Shown here piece after piece: positions 1 through 7,355 of a stretch of DNA of 41,104 bases. Each line of letters opens with the position of its first letter. The first letter of the stretch is position 1. The notes under the pieces are model-generated. The model did no database searches, was not told where the DNA came from, and worked only from the letters and a program-made list of their open reading frames with translations. Position numbers and translations under genes: made by a program. Source of the stretch: a virus; the IMG/VR virus record IMGVR_UViG_3300050821_010452, positions 1-41,104 of that record; one strand, written 5' to 3'.

Positions 1-97
1 CTCCACCACGGCCAAAAAAACCAGCGAATCCCTTATGACCGAATTGCTATTTCCTCCGTTCAACAAAAGCTCGCAGCCTCTCACGGTTGAAGAAGTC
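1..97. repeat. Terminal direct repeat, left copy
   Basis: These 97 bases are identical to 41008-41104. The copy cuts through the first gene, so it is most simply the overlap left when a circular genome is assembled as a line. The genome unit is then about 41,007 bp and gene order continues from position 41007 to position 1. Confidence 0.95.
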
Positions 98-253
98 GCA
101 GCGATCATTCGCCAGCATCCGCGCAGCGTTCGTCGGCACGCCAGGATGGGAACCATTCCCGGAGCATTCCAGGTCTACGGTAAGGGCGGTGGCTGGCGAT
201 TCAAGCGCAAGGCATTCGAACTGTGGTGGAAAGCCCAAGGAGGTGACGAGTGA
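35..253 (+). CDS. Excisionase-like small HTH DNA-binding protein
   Basis: A 72-residue protein of the MerR-like/HTH_17 excisionase type. The helix-turn-helix lies at about residues 16-50 (LTVEEVAAIIRQ then RSVRRHARMG), followed by the typical wing GKGGGWRF. Such proteins bend DNA in excision or act as small repressors. It is a close paralogue of the protein at 38549-38779 next to the integrase: 43 of 66 aligned residues are identical. This copy instead heads the rightward early operon and overlaps the next gene by GTGA. It may link excision to lytic transcription, or act as a Cox-like regulator; this is inferred from position only. Its first 63 bases are repeated at the window end because the genome is circular. 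Confidence 0.85.
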   Translation: MTELLFPPFNKSSQPLTVEEVAAIIRQHPRSVRRHARMGTIPGAFQVYGKGGGWRFKRKAFELWWKAQGGDE

Positions 254-1035
254 ACAACCTTGTCCCATTCACGTTCGACGAGCGCGAGGTGCGGACGCTG
301 ATCATCAACGGCGAGCCGTGGTTTGTTGCGGCTGACCTATGCGCGATTCTTGGATTCGTCAATTCGCGCAAAGCCGTATCTGATCACGTCGATTCTGAGG
401 ATAAGGGTGTAACCAAACGTGACACCCTTGGCGGCGCCCAACGGTTCACGATCGTTAACGAGTCCGGCCTCTATGCTCTAATCTTTGGGAGCACACTGCA
501 GGAAAACAAGCGGTTCAAGCGCTGGGTGACCACCGAGGTTCTCCCTCAGATCCGCAAAACCGGCAAGTTCCAGGTCGACGTGCGCGGTTGGCTATCGACC
601 GGGCCCAAGCCGTGGACCAAGACTTTTCCGGATCGCTACTATTCGGAGATCTTTCGGTTGCACGGAAAAGCTCCTGATCGGCAAAAGGAGCGCGAACCGT
701 GGCTTGCGCAGCTCACGACGTTCCTGATCTACAACCGGATCGAGCAAGGAGTCCGCGAGACTCTGAACCGGATCAACCCGGTGCCAGCCGGCAAACGCTG
801 GCGATCGCGCAAACTCCATCAGCACATCGCGCCAGGCGAGGCCGAGCAACAGTTCCGGACGTTGTTGGGTGAATGCGTCGGCGCACTCTCAGTGGCGGAG
901 GACTGGGATCAATTCCTTTCAGTCTGGAACTCGATGCATCCTTTGGTGGAAGCACTGCCACCAGGCGTCGAGGCAGTCCTAAGCGATGGCCAGCTCTGGC
1001 TATTCAATTTTCTCAACCCGGAGACATCCAAATGA
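250..1035 (+). CDS. BRO-N / P63C domain antirepressor-like protein
   Basis: The start is GTG at 250, overlapping the previous stop. Residues about 5-105 form a BRO-N domain: a WFVAADLCAILGF segment, then NESGLYALIFGS and FKRWVTTEVLPQIRKTG. Residues about 110-205 match the P63C domain, with FPDRYYSEIFRLHGK, a YNRIEQGV segment and a basic RWRSRKLHQH stretch. BRO-N proteins of phages are DNA-binding regulators, often called antirepressors, and P63C is a frequent C-terminal partner of unknown biochemical role. The protein probably modulates early transcription or immunity. The place next to an excisionase-like gene at the head of the early operon fits that. The domain calls are firm; the regulatory role is inference. 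Confidence 0.85.
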   Translation: MNNLVPFTFDEREVRTLIINGEPWFVAADLCAILGFVNSRKAVSDHVDSEDKGVTKRDTLGGAQRFTIVNESGLYALIFGSTLQENKRFKRWVTTEVLPQIRKTGKFQVDVRGWLSTGPKPWTKTFPDRYYSEIFRLHGKAPDRQKEREPWLAQLTTFLIYNRIEQGVRETLNRINPVPAGKRWRSRKLHQHIAPGEAEQQFRTLLGECVGALSVAEDWDQFLSVWNSMHPLVEALPPGVEAVLSDGQLWLFNFLNPETSK

Positions 1036-1325
1036 CCCCCACGACACTCCCTGAAGCCCTGGCCGAGCTCGCCCTGGTCCGGGCCGAGCTGGAGCGCTGG
1101 CGCGCTTGCGTCAACACGAAGAGCCAGGAAAAGAAGCAGTTGGAGGCGGACCACGCTATCCATTTAAATATTCTTCAGCTTGATGACGACAGAAAGAACC
1201 AGCTCATCACCGAGGCAATCGGATTCATCACTGATCAGTGTGTTATAGCGGAGTGCATCGAAGGCTGGAATACCAGTAAGGAACGCAACTGGATTAACCG
1301 AGCGCTGGAGGCAACTACCGAATGA
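1032..1325 (+). CDS. Small coiled-coil protein, function unknown
   Basis: 97 residues. The ATG at 1032 was chosen because it overlaps the BRO gene stop as ATGA; an open frame extends further upstream but would run inside the BRO gene. The N-terminal half (residues 5-50) is rich in Leu, Glu and Ala with heptad-like spacing and probably forms a coiled coil. The C-terminal half is mixed, with a WNTSKERNWINRALE helix. No family recognised. It overlaps the next gene by ATGA as well. Confidence 0.65.
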   Translation: MTPTTLPEALAELALVRAELERWRACVNTKSQEKKQLEADHAIHLNILQLDDDRKNQLITEAIGFITDQCVIAECIEGWNTSKERNWINRALEATTE

Positions 1326-1708
1326 AACTCCTCCTCCTCTTCCTGGCGTTCACGCTCCCGACACACGCCGATCCGCTCTGGGCTGATAAGACGGCGCGGA
1401 CTAATCAGATCGAGCGCAAATATCACATGGAGTTTGATGCGATCTTGCGGATCCACGGCGTCGACTACTGGGTATTCATGTGCGCCGATAAGGAAGCGCT
1501 GTTCGACCATTTCCCGGTGGTCGTACTCCATGATTCAGACGATCACGATGTTGACGTAGCGATCATCGCCGCGCGCAACTGCGCATCGTTCTATGACGCG
1601 CAGTTTAAGCCGCTGCCTAAGCCGGCTGCCTCACCCAAGGCGAGCCCGAGCGCAACGCCAGCCAGCGCGTTCACGGTACCAGTCAAGCCGCCTGAGGAGA
1701 GGTTATGA
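1322..1708 (+). CDS. Small secreted protein with Pro/Ser-rich tail
   Basis: 128 residues starting with a clear signal peptide (MKLLLLFLAFTLPTHA, cleavage likely after THADP-like residues 14-17). The middle is acidic and polar, with two Cys (in FMCAD and RNCAS). The last 30 residues are rich in Pro, Ala and Ser (PKASPSATPAS). It starts in an ATGA overlap and ends in another. No known family. Exported small proteins in early phage operons can alter the cell envelope, but nothing specific is visible here. Confidence 0.65.
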   Translation: MKLLLLFLAFTLPTHADPLWADKTARTNQIERKYHMEFDAILRIHGVDYWVFMCADKEALFDHFPVVVLHDSDDHDVDVAIIAARNCASFYDAQFKPLPKPAASPKASPSATPASAFTVPVKPPEERL

Positions 1709-2337
1709 AAATAGAACTAAACGACCTACCCGATTTGTCATTTGGATCCCATGATTCATTCGAAGACGGGATTTGCATAATGGAAGCGGTTGCCTACGTG
1801 GCCGGTGAACCGTTCAGCGATCATCCAACCTGTGCATGCCCAGTGATGTCCAACTTTTTGCGAGCATGGAATGACGATCTAAATCAAGTGGATCGGCAGA
1901 TGCTTAAGCCGCTGATTTCCAAGCTTGTTAATAGCAAGTCCACTCCTAAAATAGAGACAAAGCGTAAAGAGCTCATCAGCGACTGGTATTTCAAAGTCCA
2001 CGCTCCGACCTGGCTTGAAATGGCGGGATTAACGGATCACGCAGCGGACGCTCGCGAAAACGGGATTAATGCAAACTGGGCCGCTGCCGGGGCCGCTGCC
2101 AGGGCCGCTGCCGGGGCCGCTGCCAGGGCCGCTGCCAGGGCCGCTGCCAGGGCCGCTGCCAGGGCCGCTGCCAGGGACGCTGCCAGGGCCGCTGCCTGGG
2201 CCGCTGCCAGGGCCGCTGCCAGGGCCGCTGCCGGGGCCGCTGCCTGGGCCGCTGCCGGGGAAAAACTGCGGCCGGCGGTCGAGAAATTGCAGAAAAGCGC
2301 GATGGAATTAATCGAGCGCTGTTTGGAGCTCAAGTGA
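1705..2337 (+). CDS. Conserved phage protein with long alanine tetrad repeat
   Basis: 210 residues. Residues 20-75 hold a motif I associate with a widespread phage family of unknown function: ICIMEAVAYVAGEPFSDHP, then CACPVMSNFLRAWND. From about residue 125 to 185 the protein is fifteen 4-residue units of the form X-Ala-Ala-Ala, with X mostly Arg, Gly or Trp. The last 24 residues form an amphipathic helix (EKLRPAVEKLQKSAMELIERC). The repeat would form a long alanine helix with Arg/Trp at i, i+4 positions along one side, possibly for nucleic acid or membrane contact. The start and stop are both 4-base overlaps, which supports the whole frame being translated. Confidence 0.7.
   Translation: MKIELNDLPDLSFGSHDSFEDGICIMEAVAYVAGEPFSDHPTCACPVMSNFLRAWNDDLNQVDRQMLKPLISKLVNSKSTPKIETKRKELISDWYFKVHAPTWLEMAGLTDHAADARENGINANWAAAGAAARAAAGAAARAAARAAARAAARAAARDAARAAAWAAARAAARAAAGAAAWAAAGEKLRPAVEKLQKSAMELIERCLELK
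2077..2259 (+). repeat. 12-bp tandem repeat inside the alanine-repeat gene
   Basis: Fifteen tandem copies of a 12-bp unit close to GGCCGCTGCCAG, with substitutions mainly at the base that sets the first codon (Arg, Gly or Trp) and one GAC. Because 12 is a multiple of 3, all frames stay open and the other forward frame would give a PLPG repeat. The array is a likely site of slippage and copy-number change between isolates. Confidence 0.9.
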
Positions 2338-2656
2338 CTATTGACCTATGGTTGAACGGCTATCTCCCTCCGAGCCTAAATCGCCAGTTAGGGCAGCACT
2401 TTTGGCAAAACGTCAAAATGAAGAAGGATGCCAAAAGGGCGCTAATGGGCGCATTATTGTCGAAATTACGAGATGCTCAACGAGTCTCCTCGACGCCGAC
2501 AACCTCGGAGGAAGCGTCAAATATCTCCTTGATGCAATCCGCTGCACAAAACTTATCCCTAACGATGATCCCGCCTCGATCGAGCTCAAAGTCAGCCAAA
2601 TCAAAGTTGCCAGGCGCAAAGAGGTCGGGACGCACATCCGGATCACCAGAGCCTGA
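2334..2656 (+). pseudogene. RusA-like Holliday junction resolvase, split by a -1 frameshift
   Basis: The N-terminus is in the frame of a GTG at 2334 that overlaps the previous stop (GTGA) and reads MTIDLWLNGYLPPSLNRQLG, typical of the start of RusA-like proteins. That frame runs on to 2669 with unrelated sequence. The conserved core is in the -1 frame, ending at 2656: EITRCSTSLLDADN, GGSVKYLLDAI and LIPNDDP, with the DxDN and DD acidic residues expected for the metal site. The switch lies at about 2430-2475. Joined, the product would be about 107 residues, near the family size. Either the gene is broken, the assembly has an indel, or there is a programmed shift. No classical slippery heptamer is in register. 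RusA resolves Holliday junctions in phage recombination. Confidence 0.7.
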
Positions 2657-2683
2657 TTTGTTTGATTAAATGCCTAACGCTTT

Positions 2684-2968
2684 ATGAAGAAGAATATATA
2701 TGATCCAGCGGTTGAAAAACCTATACTCAATACCTGCATCCAACAGACGCACGACATGTTATGCAAAGCATGGCCTGATTTTGCACAAGTGCGCGACGAA
2801 TGCGGCGGCAAAGCAAAGATCGGAATCCGCTTCACTATTGATTGCGAAGGGATTTCACCCATTGTCAACGTTAAGCTGGGATTCTCCAAAAAGTTTGAGA
2901 ATCAAACCGAATCGACGGTGGATTTAGGGCAAGAAGAATTCCCATTTATTCGCGAAGAGACAAAATGA
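2684..2968 (+). CDS. Hypothetical early phage protein
   Basis: 94 residues, ATG at 2684, with no strong Shine-Dalgarno visible. The C-terminal half is beta-rich (IGIRFTIDCEG, then VNVKLGFSKKF) and the tail is acidic (DLGQEEFPF). The same general pattern occurs in small proteins of phage recombination modules, but I cannot name a family. It lies between the resolvase remnant and a one-TM protein, and its stop overlaps the next start as ATGA. Confidence 0.6.
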   Translation: MKKNIYDPAVEKPILNTCIQQTHDMLCKAWPDFAQVRDECGGKAKIGIRFTIDCEGISPIVNVKLGFSKKFENQTESTVDLGQEEFPFIREETK

Positions 2969-3147
2969 TCACCGTCGACGAACTCACCATCTGGCTCTTG
3001 TTCATCTCGGCCACATTCTTTCTCATCTCGCTAGGCGTGCTTCTCTACGCGTGTGCGCTGCTATTGGATCTCCGGCACAAGATCAAGACGTTCGATTGGC
3101 GGGCGCCGACACACTCCAACGGATACAAGATCCGAGAACGACACTAA
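2965..3147 (+). CDS. Single-span membrane protein, 60 residues
   Basis: A short polar N-terminus (MITVDELTI) leads into one hydrophobic span at about residues 9-34 and a basic C-terminal tail (DLRHKIKTFDWRA, then IRERH). This predicts an inner-membrane protein with the tail in the cytoplasm. It starts by ATGA overlap. No family recognised. Confidence 0.55.
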   Translation: MITVDELTIWLLFISATFFLISLGVLLYACALLLDLRHKIKTFDWRAPTHSNGYKIRERH

Positions 3148-3151
3148 TTTT

Positions 3152-3490
3152 ATGAAACCACTATTACTAGCGTTCTTATGTGTAGCCAGCGCTTTGGCGC
3201 TCACGCCCACGCCGTCCCCGACGCCTCTGGTGCCCACGCCAACCCCGTCACCCACGCCTGATATCTCGGTCATGGTGGCACGGATCAAAGCGGCTAAAGC
3301 GGCTAATAAGCCGTTTACGATCTATTACCAGGACGGCCAGGTGAACGTAGCTAACGGCAGCTATATCGCGCTCAACCCGAGCGGCAAATTCACCAACATT
3401 GTCGTGTTCACCGGTGACGACACGACTAACATGATCCCGGTCTTGCTGATCACTAAGCTCGTGCTCGTGAGCAACTATCCGTTTGATTAG
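3152..3490 (+). CDS. Small secreted protein with TPTPSPTP repeats
   Basis: 112 residues. ATG at 3152 is chosen because it gives a clean signal peptide (MKPLLLAFLCVASALA); the frame is open upstream but encodes nothing plausible there. Right after the cleavage site come two copies of TPTPSPTP separated by LV. The rest is a small polar/beta domain (FTIYYQDGQVNVANGSYIALNPSG). The Thr-Pro/Ser-Pro linker resembles export linkers common in some soil Verrucomicrobia, which is a weak host hint. Function unknown. Confidence 0.6.
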   Translation: MKPLLLAFLCVASALALTPTPSPTPLVPTPTPSPTPDISVMVARIKAAKAANKPFTIYYQDGQVNVANGSYIALNPSGKFTNIVVFTGDDTTNMIPVLLITKLVLVSNYPFD

Positions 3491-3492
3491 AA

Positions 3493-3702
3493 ATGACCAG
3501 CCAACAGATCACGCTCTCGGACATGGTCCAGTGCGCCGAGCGCGAGTACAACAATCGCCTGGGCGCTTATCCAGCACTAGTGCGCCAGGGCAAGATGACC
3601 GAGCGCCGGGCAGAGGAGGAACTCGCGGTCAGGGAAGCCATCTACCGGTATCTGAAACATGACCTCGAGGTGGTGATGCGGAGAGTCCAGAAACCTTTAT
3701 GA
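3493..3702 (+). CDS. Small conserved phage protein, helical
   Basis: 69 residues, mainly alpha-helical and charged. The layout (CAEREYNNRLGAYPALVRQGKMTERRAEEELAVREAI) resembles a very common small protein in recombination modules of temperate phages, of unknown function. It directly precedes the annealing-protein candidate and overlaps it by ATGA, so the two are probably translated together. Confidence 0.65.
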   Translation: MTSQQITLSDMVQCAEREYNNRLGAYPALVRQGKMTERRAEEELAVREAIYRYLKHDLEVVMRRVQKPL

Positions 3703-4748
3703 ATAACGACGCAAAACAACTGGTAACCCTGGATGGCAGGGCCAAGCAATTAGACAAGATTGCGGTGGAATTCTCTACCGCCCTGGCGGTAACCGATAGC
3801 CCTTTTAGTTCCGCTATTATGCTGGCTCAAGGGATTGGAGCTCTGCGCGAACTCCTGGACGACGGCATCATGCGAGAAATTATGAAACTAGCGGACTCTC
3901 CGTTGGGGTTTTTAACTGACAGGGGGCCGTCGGCGCGGACACGGGATGGAGGTCCAGTAAAGCCTTATGAAATATCCGAGGTCCGCGATTCAATCATCGA
4001 AGCTGCTCTTCGAGGATTTCGATGTGCCGGGAACGAATTTAACATCATATCTGGAAGATTTTACGGTGCGAAAAACGGACTACACCGAAAGGTTATCACT
4101 TTCCCCGGGGTTACGGATTTCAGAGAAGAACTTGGTATCCCAAAGCTCGCCGGCGACCGTGGAGCAATCGTCACGGCCGGGGCAACATGGATCAAGGACG
4201 GAGTTGCGGACAAACTATCGCGCGAATTTGCAATCCGGGTAAATGCCGCAATGGGAGCCGACGCCATACTAGGTAAAGCCCAAAGGAAGCTTTACGCCGC
4301 GGTTTTGAACCGACTATCCGGCATTAGCACTCCGGAAGGGGAGGTGGTCGACGAAATCGTCACGACGGTTGAACATCGAACGCCGGAGATCAAGAAACCT
4401 GAGATGACGCCACCGCCGGCCGCTGCACCTGTTCCGCCAGAGAAAGCCAAAGAGCGGATCATGGAGATGAAAGAGGCTGCTCGCACCCCAGCGCCAGGGC
4501 CCGCACCGACTGCACAAGAGGAAGTCGGGCAAACCAAAGAGTCCAGCGTCGGCCAGTCTACCGCGGAAATTGTCAGGGACAAGCTCTCGCAGACGCTGTT
4601 TACGGTGAACGATTTCATGGCCGTCTTGCGGCTCAACAAGCTCGCAACCATGGAAAGCACGATCGACGAGGTGGATCCCAAAAACCTTGCGGTGGTCCTC
4701 GATGACTGGGATACGGCGCTCGAGCAGATGGAGGCGCGGGCCGTATGA
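3699..4748 (+). CDS. Phage recombination protein, candidate single-strand annealing protein
   Basis: 349 residues. The conserved core is at about residues 90-215: an EVRDSIIEAALRGFRCAGNEFNII segment, SGRFYGAKNGLHRKV, then GDRGAIVTAGATW and IRVNAAMGADAILGKAQRKL. I recall this protein as a frequent partner of PD-(D/E)XK exonucleases in temperate phages. By analogy with RecT/Redbeta it probably anneals single strands, but a direct RecT match cannot be shown by eye. Residues 225-290 form a Pro/Ala/Glu-rich linker. The last 60 residues look like a small helical domain. The next gene, a nuclease, starts in an ATGA overlap, as expected for an exonuclease/annealing pair. Confidence 0.6.
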   Translation: MNNDAKQLVTLDGRAKQLDKIAVEFSTALAVTDSPFSSAIMLAQGIGALRELLDDGIMREIMKLADSPLGFLTDRGPSARTRDGGPVKPYEISEVRDSIIEAALRGFRCAGNEFNIISGRFYGAKNGLHRKVITFPGVTDFREELGIPKLAGDRGAIVTAGATWIKDGVADKLSREFAIRVNAAMGADAILGKAQRKLYAAVLNRLSGISTPEGEVVDEIVTTVEHRTPEIKKPEMTPPPAAAPVPPEKAKERIMEMKEAARTPAPGPAPTAQEEVGQTKESSVGQSTAEIVRDKLSQTLFTVNDFMAVLRLNKLATMESTIDEVDPKNLAVVLDDWDTALEQMEARAV

Positions 4749-5881
4749 ACGCGGCGGAGGTCGACGAGCGGGCTGGGCTGCCATCGGCGAGTTTTTCGCT
4801 CAAATACAAATGCCTTGGCGCCTGGAACCTGATCCAGGCCTGCAAGAAAGCTGGGCTTTTCACCGACGATGGCGGCGCTGCCGCGGAGAGCGGAACCGAG
4901 ATCCACCGGGCGCTAGCTGGCGAGGACGTGGAGCTCAACGACAGCCAGGAGGACATGCGCCAGACATTGACGCGAATCGAGCTCAACACAGTCGAGGCGC
5001 TTTATCCGGGACTCATGCTCTACGCGCGGGAACGGCGCATCTGGTTGCGGCGCGGACTCAAACCCGTGTTCAGCGGTAAGTACGACTCGGCCTATGCAGA
5101 CACCAAGCTTGAATGCGCTGCGATATTTGATTCAAAGACCGGCCGGCTTGAGGTCGACGCCGCCGAGCGTAACTATCAGATGCGTGACCTGGCCGCGCTC
5201 TGGCACTACGAACGCCCAGCGACTCAGCAAGTGGACGTCGTCGTCATTCAACCGCTGATTACGCACGAGCCATCGATTGCGCGCCATCACTTTGACGAGC
5301 TCGGGCAAGCGCTGGCCGACTTGCGGCTGAACCTCGAGCAGATTGCCGATCCGGACGCTCCGCGCACGCCCGGGCATCACTGCCGGCACTGCGCGGCTCG
5401 GGCTCATTGCGACGAGGCAAAGTCCTATAGCATTCAAGCGCCGCGGGTCTTGCTGCAGGCGATCGAGCGCGGTGACATCGTTCTCCCTCTGGGCGAAAAA
5501 GGCCGCAGTGTGCTGGAGTCAATCGACGTCGGCTACACGATCCTGGATAAACTCTGGGACGCTTACGAGGCCGCGGTGATAGCCGACCCGGCCGCGATCC
5601 CGGGCTGGATCATGCAGGAGGGCGCCGAACGCCGGGAGATCGTCGACTACGTCAAAGCGCGAACGATCCTATTCGAGGCAGAGGTTCCGGAGGAAGACCT
5701 CGATGCCGCCAGCGTGCTCAGGCTCGGCGACGTTGAAAAGTCGTTTCTCAACCGCTGCGGCATGATTCAAGCCAAGGGGAAAAGGAAGTTTAACGACCTG
5801 CTTAGGGAGGTGATCAAGCTCAAGCACTCCAAAGCTAGTTTACGGCCGGTGGCGCAGAGAGGAAAGCGAGCGAAAAAATGA
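4745..5881 (+). CDS. PD-(D/E)XK nuclease with probable iron-sulfur cluster
   Basis: 378 residues. It resembles the Cas4/RecB-like (DUF2800-type) phage nucleases: an N-terminal ASFSLKYKCLGAW with Cys23, AAAESGTEIHRAL near residue 50, then GKYDSAYAD and the catalytic FDSKTG with Asp129 and Lys131, followed by a Gln-containing AERNYQMRDLAALW helix. Cys213, Cys216 and Cys222 (CRHC then C) with Cys23 match the four-cysteine iron-sulfur staple of this superfamily. It probably resects DNA ends for the annealing protein encoded just upstream. The C-terminal 130 residues are a helical extension ending in a basic tail. The start overlaps the upstream stop by ATGA. Confidence 0.8.
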   Translation: MNAAEVDERAGLPSASFSLKYKCLGAWNLIQACKKAGLFTDDGGAAAESGTEIHRALAGEDVELNDSQEDMRQTLTRIELNTVEALYPGLMLYARERRIWLRRGLKPVFSGKYDSAYADTKLECAAIFDSKTGRLEVDAAERNYQMRDLAALWHYERPATQQVDVVVIQPLITHEPSIARHHFDELGQALADLRLNLEQIADPDAPRTPGHHCRHCAARAHCDEAKSYSIQAPRVLLQAIERGDIVLPLGEKGRSVLESIDVGYTILDKLWDAYEAAVIADPAAIPGWIMQEGAERREIVDYVKARTILFEAEVPEEDLDAASVLRLGDVEKSFLNRCGMIQAKGKRKFNDLLREVIKLKHSKASLRPVAQRGKRAKK

Positions 5882-5954
5882 AATCTTTGGCAAGGTGTGG
5901 CGTGCTGCAGTGCGGTTCGGTAGGGCTCGATTCCGGCTCGTCGGTACGCGGAAA

Positions 5955-5983
5955 GCCGCCGGTCGGGAAAACTGGCCGGCGGC
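5955..5983 (+). promoter_or_regulatory. Strong hairpin in the 5882-6021 gap
   Basis: The 140-bp gap between the nuclease gene and the next gene contains an inverted repeat: GCCGCCGG pairs perfectly with CCGGCGGC and the stem can extend by two or three pairs around a GGAAAAC-type loop. No run of T follows, so it is not a clear intrinsic terminator. It could be an attenuator, a protein-binding site or an mRNA processing/stability element. It is one of few real gaps in the early operon. Confidence 0.5.
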
Positions 5984-6021
5984 ATCCATTGGGAAATGAT
6001 TTTCAGTGAAAGGAAAACCAA

Positions 6022-6888
6022 ATGAGCAAGCAAATAACTAAGACAAAAAGTAGTGAACCGCAAGTGATAGACGTTCTTAGAATCTCGATGGGACGCATAA
6101 CGTTTTGCGTACTCGGGACGACACCGATGATTATGAATCGGATGTCAGAAAAGGCTCGGCAAGAATTGCTGTTGCCAGGCCGCAAGAAAAACATGGCCGA
6201 GCGATCGGTTACTCTAAAGCATAATCCGCCGGAGGAATTCAGGCTTTCGGCATATCGTACACTCGAGCAAGGTTCGCCGACCAGGATTATTGTTCCGGGA
6301 GGCTCGTTTGCATCCGCCTTGGCTGATGCGGCACTTGATACTCCTGGCGCTACCAAGGCTCAAATGCAGCGGCTAACCAGAGTTCCGGACATCAATGTCC
6401 CGCTCTACGGACTGCCAGAGTTGTTTATGGCGGTGGTCCGAACAGCGGGAATCAACAAAACGCCGGACATCCGGACTCGGGCGATATTTAAGGAATGGGC
6501 AGCCTATGTCCATGTGACCTACGTTAAAGACCTGCTGACCGAGCGCAGTATTACCAACCTGTTTGCGGCGGCCGGATTCATTTGCGGGATCGGCGACTGG
6601 CGTGGGCAAAAGGGCGGCTCCTACGGTTCGTTTGAGCTGGTCAACGAAGACAATAAAGACTTCCAACGGATTATTCGGACAATGGGTAAAAGTGCCCAAG
6701 ATAAGGGATTAAAAGAGGAGCATCCGTATGATTATGAAACCGAGGAACTGCTCTCGTGGTTCCGCTCCGAAATGATCATTCGGGAAAAACAAGGAAGCAA
6801 AGAGATCGATGGCATCCCGGTCTTTAAAAATGGCCGCAAGCCGACAGTCAAAGTTGAAACCGAAAACGGAGAATTGGTCGCATGCTAA
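6022..6888 (+). CDS. Conserved phage protein of the recombination region, function unknown
   Basis: 288 residues. Landmarks: GTTPMIMNRMSEKARQELLLPG near residues 32-54, VPLYGLPELFMAVVRTA around 127-142, TPDIRTRAIFKEWA around 147-160, and GIGDWRGQKGGSYGSF around 194-208. I recognise this set of motifs from other temperate phages, where it sits beside nuclease and annealing genes, but no biochemical role is known to me. An upstream GAAAGGAAA stretch 7-15 bases before the ATG may serve as ribosome binding site. The following gene overlaps its last codons. Confidence 0.7.
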   Translation: MSKQITKTKSSEPQVIDVLRISMGRITFCVLGTTPMIMNRMSEKARQELLLPGRKKNMAERSVTLKHNPPEEFRLSAYRTLEQGSPTRIIVPGGSFASALADAALDTPGATKAQMQRLTRVPDINVPLYGLPELFMAVVRTAGINKTPDIRTRAIFKEWAAYVHVTYVKDLLTERSITNLFAAAGFICGIGDWRGQKGGSYGSFELVNEDNKDFQRIIRTMGKSAQDKGLKEEHPYDYETEELLSWFRSEMIIREKQGSKEIDGIPVFKNGRKPTVKVETENGELVAC

Positions 6889-7355
6889 CACTGGAACAAA
6901 AGAGATTGGCGATCGAAGAGATCGAGGCAAGGCACGGCACCGCGTCACCGAATATAGTGGTGAAAGAGGCCGTGAATCCAAAGCACGTTTTGCATCCTCT
7001 ATTTGATTGGAATGACAAATCAGCTGCGCACAAACACCGACTGGATACAGCTCGCAACTTGATCGCAAGCGTGAGGATCGTCGTCGAAATCGATGATCAT
7101 GTGACAAAGGCAATCGCCTACGTGCATGACCCGGCGGCCGGCCGCAACCAAGGATACGCGTCCATAGCAAGCCTTGCCAAACGGCGGGAGGACGCACAAC
7201 AGGCGGTATTAGTGGAGTTAGAGGGAATCATAGCTAGAATCGAACGGGCTCGGTCAGTCGCGACGGGTCTCAATCTCGAGGAATATTTCGAGGCGATGTT
7301 GCGTAACGCTACCACGGCCAAGATCCGAATTAGCAAGCGCAAGAAAGCGGCATGA
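6882..7355 (+). CDS. Conserved phage protein, helical, function unknown
   Basis: 157 residues. It holds a motif that recurs in phage recombination regions: HPLFDWNDKSAAHKHRLDTARNLI at about residues 37-60. The C-terminal half is mainly helical and ends with a strongly basic tail (ISKRKKAA), so nucleic-acid contact is possible. It overlaps the 6022 gene by 7 bases and is followed immediately by the G-rich non-coding block. No function assigned. Confidence 0.65.
   Translation: MLTLEQKRLAIEEIEARHGTASPNIVVKEAVNPKHVLHPLFDWNDKSAAHKHRLDTARNLIASVRIVVEIDDHVTKAIAYVHDPAAGRNQGYASIASLAKRREDAQQAVLVELEGIIARIERARSVATGLNLEEYFEAMLRNATTAKIRISKRKKAA

Noticed and set aside
1-97. Physical long terminal repeats of the virion
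   Set aside because: At 97 bases and inside a gene, the repeat is best explained by assembly overlap of a circle; a lambda-type terminase also argues against terminal repeats of this kind.
2037-2333. Overlapping frames on both strands of the 12-bp array (PLPG repeat forward, Ala/Leu repeat reverse)
   Set aside because: By-products of a 12-bp tandem repeat; only the frame with coupled start and stop and a conserved N-terminus is accepted.
2420-2475. Programmed -1 frameshift site in the RusA-like gene
   Set aside because: AAAAGGG is present but not in the register needed for a slippery heptamer in the starting frame; an indel is the simpler explanation.
4292-4989. Several reverse-strand frames opposite the annealing-protein and nuclease genes
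   Set aside because: Shadow frames antisense to well-supported genes with recognisable motifs.
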